From NCBI GenBank assembly GCA_947258945.1, contig CAMYKJ010000136.1, positions 1 through 6,647 of the forward strand: 6,647 bases of DNA. The letters run 5' to 3'. The DNA is from an uncultured Ectothiorhodospiraceae bacterium. Lineage in GTDB: Bacteria > Pseudomonadota > Gammaproteobacteria > UBA9214. Of the stretch, positions 1 to 4,962 are shown one piece after another. Each line of letters begins with the position of its first letter. Positions within the stretch are counted from its first letter, which is position 1. Made by a program: the position numbers and the translations under genes. The notes below the pieces were generated by a model. That model saw only the letters and a list, made by a program, of their open reading frames with translations. It was not told where the DNA came from and ran no database searches.

Positions 1-121
1 AGTCACTGTCCTCGCCGAGTGTTTCGATCGGCGGCATGTCGGCGTCCGTCAGTACCTTTTCCGGCTCATCCGCTGCGGGCGCAACATCCATGGCGGCGCT
101 GGATTCACCGGCAGGCGGTTC
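1..121. repeat. Left copy of a 339-base-spaced repeat inside the DUF3306 gene
   Basis: Bases 1-73 match 340-412 at every position except position 5 (a here, g at 344). The match then weakens, with mismatches at 74, 77, 82 and 83, and fades to a recognisable but much weaker alignment by about 121/460. The 339-base offset is 113 codons, so both copies are read in the same frame of the DUF3306 gene. The single mismatch in the 73-base block and those at 74 and 77 are synonymous; later ones change amino acids. The repeat reaches the window edge, so its full length cannot be seen. Confidence 0.9.
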
Positions 122-562
122 AGTATCTGCTGTCGAAAGGGCTCTGTCTTTCTCCAGCTCGCGCTGCAGCATGCGCTTCATTTCATGGGTAATGACACTG
201 CCGAGCCCGGCGAATTGCGTGTAGTCCTCGTCGTAATCATTGAGCCCGTCGGTAATGTTGAAATCCGGCTGGGTGAACAGCTTGCGCATGGCCTGCTGCC
301 GCAGATCATCGCTGACGCCCGGCGACAGGAAGGGTGAATAGTCGCTGTCCTCGCCGAGTGTTTCGATCGGCGGCATGTCGGCGTCCGTCAGTACCTTTTC
401 CGGCTCATCCGCCGCCGGCGTGACGTTTTTTGCTGCACCGGGTTCGCTATCAGGTGTTTCCTGATCGTCATGCTGTACATCCAGCTTGCGGCGCGACCAG
501 CGCTGCAGGAAGTCTTCACCGCGCCCGGCGGTATCCTGCTCCGGCTTATTTTCGCGGCCCAC
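1..562 (-). CDS. DUF3306 domain protein, C-terminus cut by window edge
   Basis: This is an uncharacterised protein of the DUF3306 type; 187 codons are visible and no stop occurs before the window edge. Residues 18-26 read FLQRWSRRK, the usual N-terminal signature. The core runs from about residue 63 (MPPIETL) through SPFLSPGV and RKLF to DGLNDYDEDY near residue 114. No signal peptide or membrane segment is visible, so it is probably cytoplasmic. I chose the GTG at 562-560 because AGAGGA lies 5 bases upstream (573-568); an in-frame GTG at 586-584 would add 8 residues. It overlaps the end of the DUF3305 gene by 17 bases, suggesting coupled translation. From knowledge of the family, DUF3306 sits beside DUF3305 and formate dehydrogenase genes; its function is unknown. 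Oddly, residues 47-74 recur almost unchanged 113 residues later (160-187), so the protein carries at least part of a second copy of its linker and core start. The family call is fairly sure; the true length is not known. Confidence 0.8.
   Translation of the reverse strand, partial: MGRENKPEQDTAGRGEDFLQRWSRRKLDVQHDDQETPDSEPGAAKNVTPAADEPEKVLTDADMPPIETLGEDSDYSPFLSPGVSDDLRQQAMRKLFTQPDFNITDGLNDYDEDYTQFAGLGSVITHEMKRMLQRELEKDRALSTADTEPPAGESSAAMDVAPAADEPEKVLTDADMPPIETLGEDSD
340..460. repeat. Right copy of the DUF3306-gene repeat
   Basis: This is the partner of the repeat at 1-121. It encodes the linker and the start of the DUF3306 core (PAADEPEK, then MPPIETLGEDSD). The part nearest the core is almost identical to the other copy, while the part towards the protein N-terminus has diverged. 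That suggests either an old internal duplication partly homogenised by recombination, or an assembly join of related sequences. Confidence 0.88.
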
Positions 563-1055
563 GGGCTTCCTCTTTCCAGTTTTCACGCTTGCGTTTCCTG
601 CGTTTCTCCGGGACGTAATGCTCGAGCACAAAGCGCTCGGCCCAGCGATATAATTCGGGCGGCATGGCGACAGACTCGACGATCTCGTCGGTTTCCATGT
701 ACGAGGTGGCCTCGCCGTAACTCAGTGTTGCAATGAAAGGCCGCAATGGACCACCGGGTTCCTGGCTGCAAATCACGAAGACGCGTGGAGTGTCGCTTAC
801 CAGATTGAAGTAGTAGCTTTCGGCATCGTCCCTGTAGAGGTGCATGTGCAAACCGGTATGCAGAAATTGCTGCCCCTTTGCAGCCGCATGCAATTCCCTG
901 TCCTCCGTGATGTCGCCGGAACCGCGGCTGCCGGCAACCACTCCCGCAACAGACCAGCGACCCGTCTCCCAGCGATTGTCACGCAGCTCGCGAAACTCGA
1001 CGAGTACCGACACGGAAAACGAGTCGGGCACCGGCGTATCCAGGGAATCAGTCAT
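546..1055 (-). CDS. DUF3305 domain protein
   Basis: This 169-residue protein matches the DUF3305 family in pattern: a beta-rich N-terminus with the motif NRWETGRWSVAGVV (residues 27-40), an acidic middle with YYFNLVSDTPRVFVIC (81-96), then SYGEATSYMETDEIVESVAMP, a stretch typical of the family. Residues 151-157 (KRRKRKR) form a strongly basic tail that might contact nucleic acid or an acidic partner; that is inference. No signal peptide or membrane helix is seen. The ATG at 1055-1053 precedes the conserved region by a short variable stretch; only a weak ribosome site (GTGG) is visible upstream. The stop overlaps the start of the DUF3306 gene by 17 bases, so the two are probably one transcript, divergent from fdhD. 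In proteobacteria the pair is commonly found near formate dehydrogenase subunits and accessory factors, hence a likely but unproven role in assembly of that enzyme. Confidence 0.85.
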   Translation of the reverse strand: MTDSLDTPVPDSFSVSVLVEFRELRDNRWETGRWSVAGVVAGSRGSGDITEDRELHAAAKGQQFLHTGLHMHLYRDDAESYYFNLVSDTPRVFVICSQEPGGPLRPFIATLSYGEATSYMETDEIVESVAMPPELYRWAERFVLEHYVPEKRRKRKRENWKEEARGPRK

Positions 1056-1171
1056 GCTGTTTGACCACTACATTTGCACGGGTTGCTATCCTTGACCATT
1101 AACCCATAGTATAGACATGAACACGGCAGCTCGAACAGCCACACAGAGATCTGCTCCCGGATACGATCGCC
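1056..1171. promoter_or_regulatory. Divergent intergenic region between DUF3305 and fdhD genes
   Basis: These 116 bases separate two divergent starts and should hold promoters for both directions. The only promoter-like stretch I see on the plus strand is an AT-richer block with TTGCTA (1083-1088) and TAGTAT (1107-1112), 18 bases apart, overlapping TATAGA at 1110-1115. The match to a sigma-70 site is mediocre. No convincing operator palindrome is visible. Confidence 0.35.
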
Positions 1172-2029
1172 ATGTCACGCACACAGGACAAGTACCGGCC
1201 CGAGATCACCCATGCCGGGCTATCACCGACCCACCCGGTACAGGCGGTTGATGAATTCAACAACCGCCGCGACGTCGAAATACCGGGAGAGTCGCCCCTC
1301 ACGCTGTATGTGGATGGCCGCGAGATCGTCACACTCATGACCATCGGTGCGCATCCCGAAGCGCTGGCGCTGGGCTATCTCCGCAATCAGCGCTTCGTTG
1401 ACCGCCTCGACCAGATCAAGTCAGTCAACGTTGACCACCGTACCGAGGCAGTCAATGTCACCACCCGGGGTGGCATCGAAGGCTGGGACGAAAAGCTGAA
1501 GAAACGCACCGTCACCACCGGTTGCGGACAGGGGACGGTGTTCAGCTGCACACTGGACTCGCTGTATACGGTGCGCCTGCCGGAGATCGCGATACGACAG
1601 TCGGTTATTTACCAGCTGCTTGAGAAGGTGTCTGGCTGTAACGCTATCTACAAGCGCGCCGGTGCGGTACACGGCTGCGGCCTGTGCGAGGACAGTGAAA
1701 TAATACTTTATACGGAAGATGTCGGTCGCCATAACGCTGCCGATGCAATTTCCGGCTATATGTGGCTGGATGATATCCACGGCGACAAAAAGATTTTCTA
1801 TACCACCGGCCGACTGACCTCGGAAATCGTCATGAAGACGGCCACGATGGGAATTGCGGTATTGCTGTCACGTTCCGGCGTCACCCACATGGGCCTGGAA
1901 CTGGCACAGGAGCTGGGTGTAACCATGATTGCCCGCGCCAAGGGGCGGCATTTTCTGGTTTACCACGGCGCGGACAACATCATCTTCGACGCGCCGCCTG
2001 AAAAGCATGCACCGAAGACAATACGCTGA
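1172..2029 (+). CDS. fdhD: Formate dehydrogenase accessory sulfurtransferase FdhD
   Basis: FdhD passes sulfur from the cysteine desulfurase IscS to the molybdenum cofactor of formate dehydrogenase in the cytoplasm, which the enzyme needs for activity. The 285-residue product has the family landmarks: ESPLTLYVDGREI (40-52), the loop TVTTGCGQG (113-121), AVHGCGLC (165-172), EDVGRHNAADA (182-192) and TTGRLTSEIVMK (211-222), then ARAKGRH near 254-260. The canonical enzyme carries a CxxC pair in the TTGC loop (C121 and C124 in E. coli); here the loop reads CGQG, keeping C118 but with Gly at 121, while another CxxC occurs at 169-172 (CGLC). This may mark a separate FdhD clade. The ATG at 1172 has no strong ribosome site, so the exact start is uncertain by a few codons. 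It is divergent from the DUF3305/DUF3306 pair and ends 5 bases from the end of the opposing DUF6494 gene. Confidence 0.95.
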   Translation: MSRTQDKYRPEITHAGLSPTHPVQAVDEFNNRRDVEIPGESPLTLYVDGREIVTLMTIGAHPEALALGYLRNQRFVDRLDQIKSVNVDHRTEAVNVTTRGGIEGWDEKLKKRTVTTGCGQGTVFSCTLDSLYTVRLPEIAIRQSVIYQLLEKVSGCNAIYKRAGAVHGCGLCEDSEIILYTEDVGRHNAADAISGYMWLDDIHGDKKIFYTTGRLTSEIVMKTATMGIAVLLSRSGVTHMGLELAQELGVTMIARAKGRHFLVYHGADNIIFDAPPEKHAPKTIR

Positions 2030-2034
2030 CCGTT

Positions 2035-2241
2035 CTATTCGAACGCGATCTCGCCATCGATGGTATGCGACAGTGCCAGGCCGGCGACTTCCAGTGTCAT
2101 GGTGGCCTTGAGCGGCGCGCCGCCTTGCAGCTTGCCGGCCGCATCGGCTTCCTGCAGGGCCTTTTCGATCTCCCGCTGCGAGGTGATACCGACCTTCTTG
2201 AGGAATTTACGGATTTCCATGTTGACGACGTCTTCGTTCAA
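2035..2241 (-). CDS. DUF6494 family small conserved protein
   Basis: This 68-residue protein begins NEDVVNMEIRKFLKKVG after the initiator, continues SQREIEKALQEAD, and ends with a beta-rich half (MTLEVAGLALSHTIDGEIAFE), which I recognise as the DUF6494 pattern. Its function is unknown. There is no signal peptide, membrane helix or cysteine, so it looks like a small soluble cytoplasmic protein. The start is TTG at 2241-2239: this matches the family N-terminus (MNEDV) and has a GGGGGG run (2253-2248) six bases upstream; the only in-frame ATG (M8) would cut into the conserved region. It points towards fdhD and is divergent from mobA. Such genes are seen beside formate dehydrogenase and molybdenum accessory genes, so a link to that pathway is inferred from context only. 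Confidence 0.82.
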   Translation of the reverse strand: MNEDVVNMEIRKFLKKVGITSQREIEKALQEADAAGKLQGGAPLKATMTLEVAGLALSHTIDGEIAFE

Positions 2242-2330
2242 AATGTACCCCCCGGCAGTTACCTGCCTGTCTCATGATTACCATGTCATCCTGAAGCAGG
2301 CTGACAGGCACATCATGCCATAAACAGACC
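2242..2330. promoter_or_regulatory. Divergent intergenic region between DUF6494 gene and mobA
   Basis: This 89-base gap should carry promoters for the DUF6494 gene and for the Moco block starting at mobA. It contains an 8-base inverted repeat, TGCCTGTC (2264-2271) and GACAGGCA (2303-2310), with a 31-base spacer; next to each arm are CATGAT (2273-2278) and ATCATG (2312-2317), themselves complementary to each other. This could be a two-site operator, but no -35/-10 pair is convincing. Confidence 0.35.
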
Positions 2331-2963
2331 ATGCCGGCAGATACCCGCATCCCCGTCAACGACATCAGCGCAGTCATACTCGCCGGTGGCAAGGCACGGC
2401 GCATGGGCGGCGAGGACAAGGGCCTGATCGAGCTGCATGACAGGCCCTTGCTCGACTATATTATTACCGCATTACGGCCACAGACAGGCGAAATCATCAT
2501 CAACGCGAACCGCAACCAGGACCGTTACCGCGCCTTTGGCTATCCGGTCATAAAGGACCTGCTGGGTGATTATTTCGGGCCGCTGGTCGGTATGGCCACC
2601 GGCATGCAGGCAACCGCCCGGCCGTATTTATTGACGGTGCCCTGTGATTCACCACTCGTGCCGGCACACCTGACCGCCACGCTTTACCATGCCCTGATCA
2701 GTGATCATGCCGAACTCAGTGTCGCCCATGACGGTGCACGCATGCAGCCGGTGTTTGCGTTGCTGAACTGCAAACTGTTGCCCGACCTGCTGGCCTACCT
2801 CAACGAGGGTGGGCGCAAGATTGACACCTGGTATGCACGGCACCGGCTGGCCCTGGCAGACTTCTCCGCATCACGGGATATGTTCCTGAATATCAATACG
2901 CCGGAAGACAAGGCCAGACTGGAGGGCATGACACCTGAAAACCCCGATCAACATACGATTTAG
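2331..2963 (+). CDS. mobA: Molybdenum cofactor guanylyltransferase MobA
   Basis: MobA transfers GMP from GTP onto molybdopterin-bound molybdenum, forming the MGD dinucleotide cofactor that formate dehydrogenases of the DMSO-reductase family bind. The 210-residue product has the nucleotide-binding signature VILAGGKARRMGGEDKGL (residues 15-32), a second conserved block GPLVGMATGM (83-92), the PCDSP motif with the metal-binding aspartate (D106), and NINTPED (187-193) near the C-terminus. Length is slightly above the usual 190-200, mostly from about 10 extra N-terminal residues; the ATG at 2331 lacks an obvious ribosome site, so initiation might be weak or slightly different, but no better start is in frame. 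It is the first gene of the plus-strand Moco block, 64 bases ahead of moaA, and is probably co-transcribed with it. Confidence 0.95.
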   Translation: MPADTRIPVNDISAVILAGGKARRMGGEDKGLIELHDRPLLDYIITALRPQTGEIIINANRNQDRYRAFGYPVIKDLLGDYFGPLVGMATGMQATARPYLLTVPCDSPLVPAHLTATLYHALISDHAELSVAHDGARMQPVFALLNCKLLPDLLAYLNEGGRKIDTWYARHRLALADFSASRDMFLNINTPEDKARLEGMTPENPDQHTI

Positions 2964-3027
2964 ATCGTCTATACTGTCATTATGCCGGTTTGGCAATCGA
3001 CGCACTGCTACTGTAGCCTGAGGAACA

Positions 3028-3723
3028 ATGAGCACCGAACTGACAGATCCATTTGGCCGTACCGTAAAGTATGTCCGGCTGTCCGTCACGGACCGTTGCG
3101 ACCTGCGGTGTTTTTACTGCCTGCCCGGTGACTACCGGGACTTCAGCGAACCGGATGAGTGGCTGACCTTTGCGGAAATCGAGCGTGTTATCGGCGCATT
3201 CGTTTCCCTGGGCGTGCGCCGCGTTCGCATCACCGGCGGCGAACCACTGGTGCGCAGGAACCTGCCGGAACTGGCGGGCAATCTTGCCGGAATACCCGGC
3301 CTGCTCGACCTGTCCCTGAGCACCAATGCCGTCGGCCTGTCGCGCCATGCTGCAGCGCTGCACGCTGCAGGTGTCAGCCGGATCAATGTCAGCCTGGATT
3401 CACTGCGTGCGGAGCGTTTCAAGCAGATCACAAAGGGCAACCTCGACAAGGTCATTGCCGGACTGATGGCTGCAAAAAGCAGCGGCTTTTCCCCGATCAA
3501 GATCAACATGGTCGTCATGAAGGGCGTTAATGATGATGAAATCGAGGACATGGTCGAATTCTGCATCGAGCATGATTTCACCCTGCGACTGATTGAAACC
3601 ATGCCCATGGGCGATACCGGCCGGAGCGCCGCCTCCTACTATGTTGACCTGCAGGACGTAAAATGCCCATGGGCGATACCGGCCGGAGCGCCGCTTCCTA
3701 CTATGTTGATCTGCAGGACGTAA
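3028..3723 (+). CDS. moaA: GTP 3',8-cyclase MoaA, N-terminal part, frame broken by duplication
   Basis: MoaA is a radical SAM enzyme catalysing the first Moco step, converting GTP to 3',8-cyclo-7,8-dihydro-GTP. This 231-residue reading frame carries the N-terminal [4Fe-4S]-SAM motif CDLRCFYC (C24, C28, C31), the SAM-binding ITGGEPLVRR (about 69-78) and the barrel core with SLSTNA and NVSLDSL. TGAGGA (3019-3024) lies 3 bases before the ATG. Residues 1-212 are normal MoaA; then a 62-base duplication shifts the frame and the last 19 residues are out-of-frame sequence ending at TAA 3721-3723. This product lacks the second Fe-S site that binds GTP and would be inactive alone. Joined with the downstream frame after removing one copy of the duplication, it gives a normal 327-residue protein. 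I consider an assembly error more likely than a true pseudogene, because the rest is well conserved and moaD, moaE and moaC are intact. Confidence 0.93.
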   Translation: MSTELTDPFGRTVKYVRLSVTDRCDLRCFYCLPGDYRDFSEPDEWLTFAEIERVIGAFVSLGVRRVRITGGEPLVRRNLPELAGNLAGIPGLLDLSLSTNAVGLSRHAAALHAAGVSRINVSLDSLRAERFKQITKGNLDKVIAGLMAAKSSGFSPIKINMVVMKGVNDDEIEDMVEFCIEHDFTLRLIETMPMGDTGRSAASYYVDLQDVKCPWAIPAGAPLPTMLICRT

Positions 3724-3724
3724 A
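3601..3724. repeat. 62-base direct tandem duplication inside moaA
   Basis: Copy one is 3601-3662 and copy two 3663-3724. They are identical except at 3633/3695 and 3648/3710, both c to t. In the MoaA frame these are GCC/GCT (Ala 202) and GAC/GAT (Asp 207), both synonymous. Since 62 is not a multiple of three, the duplication shifts the frame. Removing either copy restores a continuous MoaA frame of 327 residues plus stop. Confidence 0.97.
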
Positions 3725-4073
3725 GGCACGGCTGGCGGCACGCTACGATTTGATCCCCGGCGTGATGCCCGGTGGTGGACCGGCACGCTATGTACAGGTT
3801 GCCGGCACAGATCTGCGTATCGGCTTCATTACCCCGATCTCGCAGCACTTCTGTGAAACCTGCAACCGTGTCCGGCTGGCCGTCGACGGCACCCTGTATC
3901 TGTGCCTCGGCCAGGAGCACAAATTCGAATTTCGACCGCTGTTGCGTGCCGGAATCAGCGATGCTGATTTGCTGGATGCCGTGCAGCATGCCATCACCCT
4001 GAAACCCGAGCGCCACGAATTCCGCGAACGGCCGCAACAGATTGTCCGCTTTATGTCCATGACCGGTGGTTGA
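3663..4073 (+). CDS. moaA: GTP 3',8-cyclase MoaA, C-terminal part in the shifted frame
   Basis: This 136-codon frame continues moaA after the 62-base duplication. It holds the C-terminal [4Fe-4S] cluster motif FCETCNRVRLAVDG followed by LYLCLG; the three cysteines would be C255, C258 and C272 of the repaired 327-residue protein. It ends in TGG; the C-terminal Gly-Gly is needed for MoaA activity in the studied family members. It opens with an ATG (3663), but that methionine is an internal residue of MoaA (M192), and no ribosome site stands before it, so independent translation is unlikely. The two MoaA frames overlap by 61 bases because both copies of the duplication are open in the second half of the first frame. 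It ends 6 bases before moaD. Confidence 0.9.
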   Translation: MPMGDTGRSAASYYVDLQDVKARLAARYDLIPGVMPGGGPARYVQVAGTDLRIGFITPISQHFCETCNRVRLAVDGTLYLCLGQEHKFEFRPLLRAGISDADLLDAVQHAITLKPERHEFRERPQQIVRFMSMTGG

Positions 4074-4079
4074 TACATT

Positions 4080-4331
4080 ATGGTCAGGTTACGTTTCTTT
4101 GCCAGCTTGCGTGAAACCCTGGGCACGGGCGACGAGCAGGTTGAACTCCCCGGCGATATCAACGATATCTCGGCACTGACTGCGTGGCTGCAGGCGCGCA
4201 ATGACAGATGGCACGCTGCACTGGATAACACGCGGGTGCGCATCGCCGTTAACCAGACGATTGTAAAACCGGGCCACCCGGTCCGTGATGGCGATGAGGT
4301 AGCCTGGTTCCCGCCGGTGACCGGAGGCTGA
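4080..4331 (+). CDS. moaD: Molybdopterin synthase sulfur-carrier subunit MoaD
   Basis: MoaD is the small ubiquitin-like subunit of molybdopterin synthase; its C-terminal glycine is adenylated by MoeB and loaded with sulfur as a thiocarboxylate, which is then used to make the dithiolene of molybdopterin. The 83-residue product begins VRLRFFASLRETLG, typical of the family, has the conserved VAVNQ-like stretch (IAVNQTIV, about 59-66), the DGDEVAWFPPV segment, and ends exactly in TGG. The ATG at 4080 follows moaA by 6 bases, with a modest GGTGG (4064-4068) upstream, inside the end of moaA. Its stop is one base ahead of moaE, as expected for two subunits made in equal amounts. Confidence 0.95.
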   Translation: MVRLRFFASLRETLGTGDEQVELPGDINDISALTAWLQARNDRWHAALDNTRVRIAVNQTIVKPGHPVRDGDEVAWFPPVTGG

Positions 4332-4332
4332 C

Positions 4333-4767
4333 GTGATCCGCGTGCAGGAACAGGATTTTGACCCGGGCAGTGAGCTGGAGCTGCTGCGTGATCATTGCGC
4401 GGGGCGTGCCGGCGCCGTGGTCAGTTTTACCGGGCTGGTGCGCGACCTGAACGAAGGGGATGCCATTGCACAACTGACGCTCGAACACTATCCCGGCATG
4501 ACGGAAAAGGCGCTGGCACAAATCGAGGCGCATGCAATCGAGCACTGGAACCTGGTTGCCGCTGCCATCATCCACCGCATCGGGCCGTTGGCGCCCAACG
4601 ACCGTATTGTGTTCGTGGCCGCTGCCAGCGCACACCGCAAGGATGCCTTCAGCGCCTGCGAATACATGATCGACAGCCTGAAGACCGAGGCGCCCTTCTG
4701 GAAACAGGAAGACACGCCTGGCGGAAAACGCTGGGTTACGGCGGTGGACGAACCGATTTCTTCGTAA
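4333..4767 (+). CDS. moaE: Molybdopterin synthase catalytic subunit MoaE
   Basis: MoaE is the large catalytic subunit of molybdopterin synthase; with MoaD it converts cyclic pyranopterin monophosphate to molybdopterin. The 144-residue product shows the family blocks GAVVSFTGLVRD (27-38), LEHYPGMTEKAL (50-61), HRIGPL (81-86), ASAHRKDAFSACEYMID (98-114) and the active-site stretch LKTEAPFWKQE (116-126), whose lysines K117 and K124 correspond to the two functional lysines of E. coli MoaE (K119 and K126). The start is GTG at 4333, backed by GGAGG (4323-4327) five bases upstream, lying within the end of moaD; the one-base gap between genes suggests coupled translation. C-terminal length is normal. 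Confidence 0.95.
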   Translation: MIRVQEQDFDPGSELELLRDHCAGRAGAVVSFTGLVRDLNEGDAIAQLTLEHYPGMTEKALAQIEAHAIEHWNLVAAAIIHRIGPLAPNDRIVFVAAASAHRKDAFSACEYMIDSLKTEAPFWKQEDTPGGKRWVTAVDEPISS

Positions 4768-4840
4768 GCGGCAGCGACGCGTATACCTGCGCGTGCAACT
4801 GCGTCACGAAACCGATTCATTAATTACAAATGCATTTCCA

Positions 4841-4891
4841 CGCCAGGGCCCGGACATGCCGCGTCCGGCCGCCCGGACCGATGCCCTGGCG
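4841..4891 (+). ncRNA. Candidate structured RNA element upstream of moaC
   Basis: A perfect 9-base stem, CGCCAGGGC (4841-4849) with GCCCTGGCG (4883-4891), encloses three segments: CCGGAC (4850-4855), GTCCGG (4863-4868) and CCGGAC (4873-4878). The middle one can pair with either neighbour, giving two mutually exclusive 6-base hairpins, with loops of 7 and 4 bases. This is switch-like architecture inside a closed stem. A Moco-responsive riboswitch family is known upstream of moa operons in proteobacteria, but I cannot confirm a match to its conserved bases by eye. A DNA operator or coincidental GC-rich pairing remain possible. Confidence 0.4.
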
Positions 4892-4915
4892 GGAATGCCG
4901 GCAAAAACAGTCATT

Positions 4916-4939
4916 GAAACGGGCGGTATCCCCCGTTTC
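4916..4939 (+). promoter_or_regulatory. Perfect 8-base hairpin ahead of the moaC ribosome site
   Basis: GAAACGGG (4916-4923) pairs with CCCGTTTC (4932-4939) around an 8-base loop. It ends 9 bases before CAGGAG. It does not pair with the ribosome site itself and has no T-tract after it, so it may be part of the leader fold, a transcript-stabilising stem or a protein-binding palindrome. Confidence 0.5.
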
Positions 4940-4948
4940 CTGCCGATC

Positions 4949-4954
4949 CAGGAG
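4949..4954 (+). promoter_or_regulatory. Ribosome-binding site CAGGAG that fixes the moaC start
   Basis: CAGGAG sits 8 bases before ATG 4963 and supports that start. The in-frame GTG at 4954-4956 overlaps the site itself and is therefore unlikely to be used; ATG 4963 also matches the N-terminus of E. coli MoaC. Confidence 0.85.
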
Positions 4955-4962
4955 TGGACACG

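Larger units (their letters stand above)
4768..4962 (+). promoter_or_regulatory. moaE-moaC spacer with AT-rich promoter-like block and structured leader
   Basis: This is the longest gene-free stretch in the window. Unlike the tight spacing of moaA-moaD-moaE, moaC is preceded by 195 bases. An AT-rich block (about 4815-4838, including TTCATTAATTACAAAT) stands out in GC-rich sequence and could hold a promoter, though no clear -35 box is seen. It is followed by strong inverted repeats (4841-4891 and 4916-4939) and then the moaC ribosome site. The arrangement fits an independent moaC transcript with a structured 5' leader of roughly 100-130 bases. No T-tract follows either hairpin, so it does not look like a plain terminator. 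Confidence 0.45.

Noticed and set aside
36..736. Plus-strand open frames opposite the DUF3305 and DUF3306 genes
   Set aside because: Their translations look like low-complexity shadow sequence with no family motifs, and the minus-strand genes explain the region.
1117..1170. Upstream start ATG at 1117 as an alternative fdhD start or leader peptide
   Set aside because: It is out of frame with fdhD (55 bases ahead of the ATG), has no ribosome site and no recognisable product.
3655..3668. Programmed -1 frameshifting to rescue MoaA at GTAAAATGC
   Set aside because: A -1 slip would rejoin the frames with a 21-residue repeat, but the site is not a canonical X XXY YYZ heptamer and MoaA is not known to use frameshifting. 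An assembly join is simpler.
4841..4939. Rho-independent terminator after moaE
   Set aside because: The hairpins are strong, but neither is followed by a T-tract on either strand.
4954..4962. GTG at 4954 as the moaC start, adding three residues
   Set aside because: It overlaps the CAGGAG ribosome site, whereas ATG 4963 is properly spaced from it and matches the family N-terminus.
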